Part shown: in pieces, positions 4,110 through 5,713 of the stretch | How positions within the stretch are numbered: position 1 is the first letter of the stretch | Layout of the letters: each line of letters begins with the position of its first letter | Origin: CAZOGW01 sp964579415 | Lineage (GTDB): Bacteria; Actinomycetota; Acidimicrobiia; Spongiisociales; UBA5794 | Assembly (NCBI GenBank): GCA_964579415.1 | Contig: CAZOGW010000162.1 | Location: 1-5,713 of the forward strand | Direction of reading: 5' to 3' | Length of the DNA stretch: 5,713 bases | Program-made: the position numbers and the translations under genes | Notes under the pieces: generated by a model | Seen by the model: only the letters and a program-made list of their open reading frames with translations | The model's database searches: none | What the model was told of the DNA's origin: nothing

Positions 4110-5713
4110 TACACCCCCACCCCATCAGGATCTGACTCCTCCCAGGTGTGCGTCCGTGTCCCTCCTGACATTCCTGGTGACGGGGACTCAAGCGAAGTCG
4201 GGTCGATGTACTCGGCCAGCGAGTAGCACCACCTGGTGCGTGGCTTGCCTGCGAACTCGTCTTCCACCTCGTCCACGGTGACCACACCGAGCATGTGCAG
4301 CGCCTGGAGCTGCCGATCCACGGTCGTCCAAGGCTTGCCGATGCGCTTCCGAACGTCAGTGGGGGTGCTCGAGGGGTTCTCGGCTAGGTCGTCGATGAGG
4401 GACAACCTCAGCGGTGGCATCGAGTCCCGAGCCACGCGCACAGCGAGCCTGAGCGCATCATCGCGTGACATCCCGATGGCCACGCCACCTCGGAGGATCT
4501 GTGCGAGCTGCCGGGCGAAGCGCGTCGGCATCTCCGGCGCGTGAGCGTCCGCCACGCTGCCCTTGAGGTCGAACGTGACGCTTGTACGCGCCCTGGTTAC
4601 GAGGTCGGCCGCCCTGAGCAGTCGGTCTGATTCGTCGTCGGTCAGAACCACGGCGGTCGCGTTCATCCCGGCGATCACAGCGCCGACCGCATGGGCCAAA
4701 TCGCGGCGCATGACCTCCTCTTGCCCAGTGTTGCTGATGGCGAGTCGCCCAGCGTCGAGCCTCCCCACGTTCGAGTCCATCCGTACGAGCGCGAACCTGT
4801 CCCCCATCGCGGAGATGACCGCATGAGCGTCGTCCCATGCTGATGTAACCGCACCGACGACGACGATGCGGCCCTCCCATGTGAGTGTCCGGCCGCCATC
4901 TGTCCCGACGTTGCGCTCCCAGCGACCGTCGTAGACCTCGCGCATGGCAGCGAGTACCGATGCCCGCATGTCGCGGTTCATAGACAGGATCGTCGTCACG
5001 TCCTTCACCACGAGCACGCCGCGATCACCCATCCGGCGCAGCAGCCCGCCCGTGGCGTCCTTGGCCACCTCTTGCTTGGACGTGGCCGACAGCAGCGCGC
5101 CCTCCGATGCGATGGACGACGTCACCACCGCGCCTGCACCCGCCAGGGCCGACACCGTCTCGGTCTTCGCGTTCCCGGACCCGGACACAACCAGCAGCCA
5201 TACGGGGTCTCCGTCCAGGCGCTCGACCGCGACCGCAGCGAGCGCGGCGTCCAGGGCGTCGAGGTCGTAGGTCCTGCCCAACCATCGCCGGAACACTGCG
5301 TGGACCTCGTGCAATGACATCGTGGGCAGGCTCGGCGCGCTGCGTTCCTTCGGGTGCTCGTCGTCGTTACTGAGCGCGTCTGAGGTTGACTCGACCGGTT
5401 CGTTGATGTCGTCGAGGTTCATATCCCTGGCCCTTCGGCTTCGGCGTGCGGACCGGATCGTGCGGCTGGCCTCGCCGTCGGTCAGGCCCGCGATCATGGC
5501 GGCCGCGTGCAACTCGTGGGCGGCGGCTTCGTCGAGCAGTCCCCTGTCAAGGGCACGCATCGAGGCCCAGTAGAGGGCGTCGTTGCGGTTGCCCTCGGGC
5601 GCACAAGTCACGACCTGGGCGAGGGCTCCGAGTGATCCCCCGCACCCCGGCGCCCGAGCTGTCGGTGCGGGCTTCGGAGGAACGAGAAGTCTTCGCACGG
5701 CCTGCCAGTCCAG
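4109..5713 (-). CDS. Primase-polymerase C-terminal part fused to P-loop ATPase/helicase (5' partial)
   Basis: The frame is open through the right edge (first visible codons LDWQAV), so the 5' end is missing; a GTG at 5698 is probably internal. Counting from the edge, residues 38-91 (APEGNRNDALYWASMRAL, then GLTDGEASRTIRSARR) match the C-terminal helical region of bifunctional primase-polymerases. An acidic linker (98-131) follows, then an ATPase domain (about 132-350). Its P-loop is SGSGNAKTE (177-185), where Lys and Thr are kept but the usual flanking glycines are Ser and Ala. A Walker-B-like strand is GVLVVKDVTT (232-241), a sensor-like strand is GRIVVVGAVTSAWD, and MGDRF (303-307) is a possible arginine finger. 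Residues 434-502 look like a winged helix. The family belongs to plasmid, AICE and phage replication proteins that prime and unwind DNA. An ATG at 5422 could start a shorter ATPase-only product. The stop is followed by the zinc-ribbon gene through a TAGTG overlap. Confidence 0.85.
   Translation of the reverse strand: MDWQAVRRLLVPPKPAPTARAPGCGGSLGALAQVVTCAPEGNRNDALYWASMRALDRGLLDEAAAHELHAAAMIAGLTDGEASRTIRSARRSRRARDMNLDDINEPVESTSDALSNDDEHPKERSAPSLPTMSLHEVHAVFRRWLGRTYDLDALDAALAAVAVERLDGDPVWLLVVSGSGNAKTETVSALAGAGAVVTSSIASEGALLSATSKQEVAKDATGGLLRRMGDRGVLVVKDVTTILSMNRDMRASVLAAMREVYDGRWERNVGTDGGRTLTWEGRIVVVGAVTSAWDDAHAVISAMGDRFALVRMDSNVGRLDAGRLAISNTGQEEVMRRDLAHAVGAVIAGMNATAVVLTDDESDRLLRAADLVTRARTSVTFDLKGSVADAHAPEMPTRFARQLAQILRGGVAIGMSRDDALRLAVRVARDSMPPLRLSLIDDLAENPSSTPTDVRKRIGKPWTTVDRQLQALHMLGVVTVDEVEDEFAGKPRTRWCYSLAEYIDPTSLESPSPGMSGGTRTHTWEESDPDGVGV

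Noticed and set aside
1..5713. CRISPR arrays, rRNA or tRNA genes, and insertion sequences
   Set aside because: No regularly spaced repeats, no RNA gene consensus and no transposase-like reading frame were found on either strand.

Overview
The window is GC-rich with strong G/C preference at third codon positions and actinobacterial-looking proteins, so the host is most likely an actinobacterium. The genus cannot be read from the sequence. The content is accessory rather than housekeeping. It has the end of a primase-polymerase/P-loop ATPase replication protein, a phage-type helix-turn-helix protein, an Abi-alpha-like protein, and two exported or membrane-anchored proteins of unknown function. 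Together these suggest an integrated plasmid, an actinobacterial integrative and conjugative element (AICE), or a phage satellite. No integrase, attachment site or transfer gene is visible, so the element type is inference.

Layout. At 1-122 lies what is probably the 3' end of a plus-strand gene. It is followed by a perfect 19-bp stem hairpin (128-169) that can serve both it and the convergent minus-strand HTH gene (198-503). The divergent gap 504-990 holds only small ORF fragments, one resembling a piece of a ribbon-helix-helix antitoxin. A plus-strand block follows: an Abi-alpha-like helical protein with a winged-helix-like C-terminus (991-1686), a 321-base gap, a secreted two-part protein (2008-3054), a 36-codon mini-ORF (3051-3161), and a membrane-anchored protein with a 'VGxDIxPGTY' domain (3158-3679). 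The mini-ORF joins its neighbours through ATGA stop/start overlaps at both ends, so the last three may form one translationally coupled unit. Convergent to them on the minus strand are the replication ATPase (4109-5713, 5' end beyond the window) and downstream of it a small CxxC...CxxC zinc-ribbon gene whose 5' part looks frameshifted (3856-4109).

Working model, mostly inference: the minus-strand primase/ATPase and zinc-ribbon genes are part of the element's replication module, and the plus-strand genes at 991-3679 are cargo. The cargo pairs a possible abortive-infection-type protein with an envelope-directed exported pair. The points most worth checking are the ATGA-bracketed mini-ORF, the variant P-loop (SGSGNAKT), and the broken reading frame of the zinc-ribbon gene.
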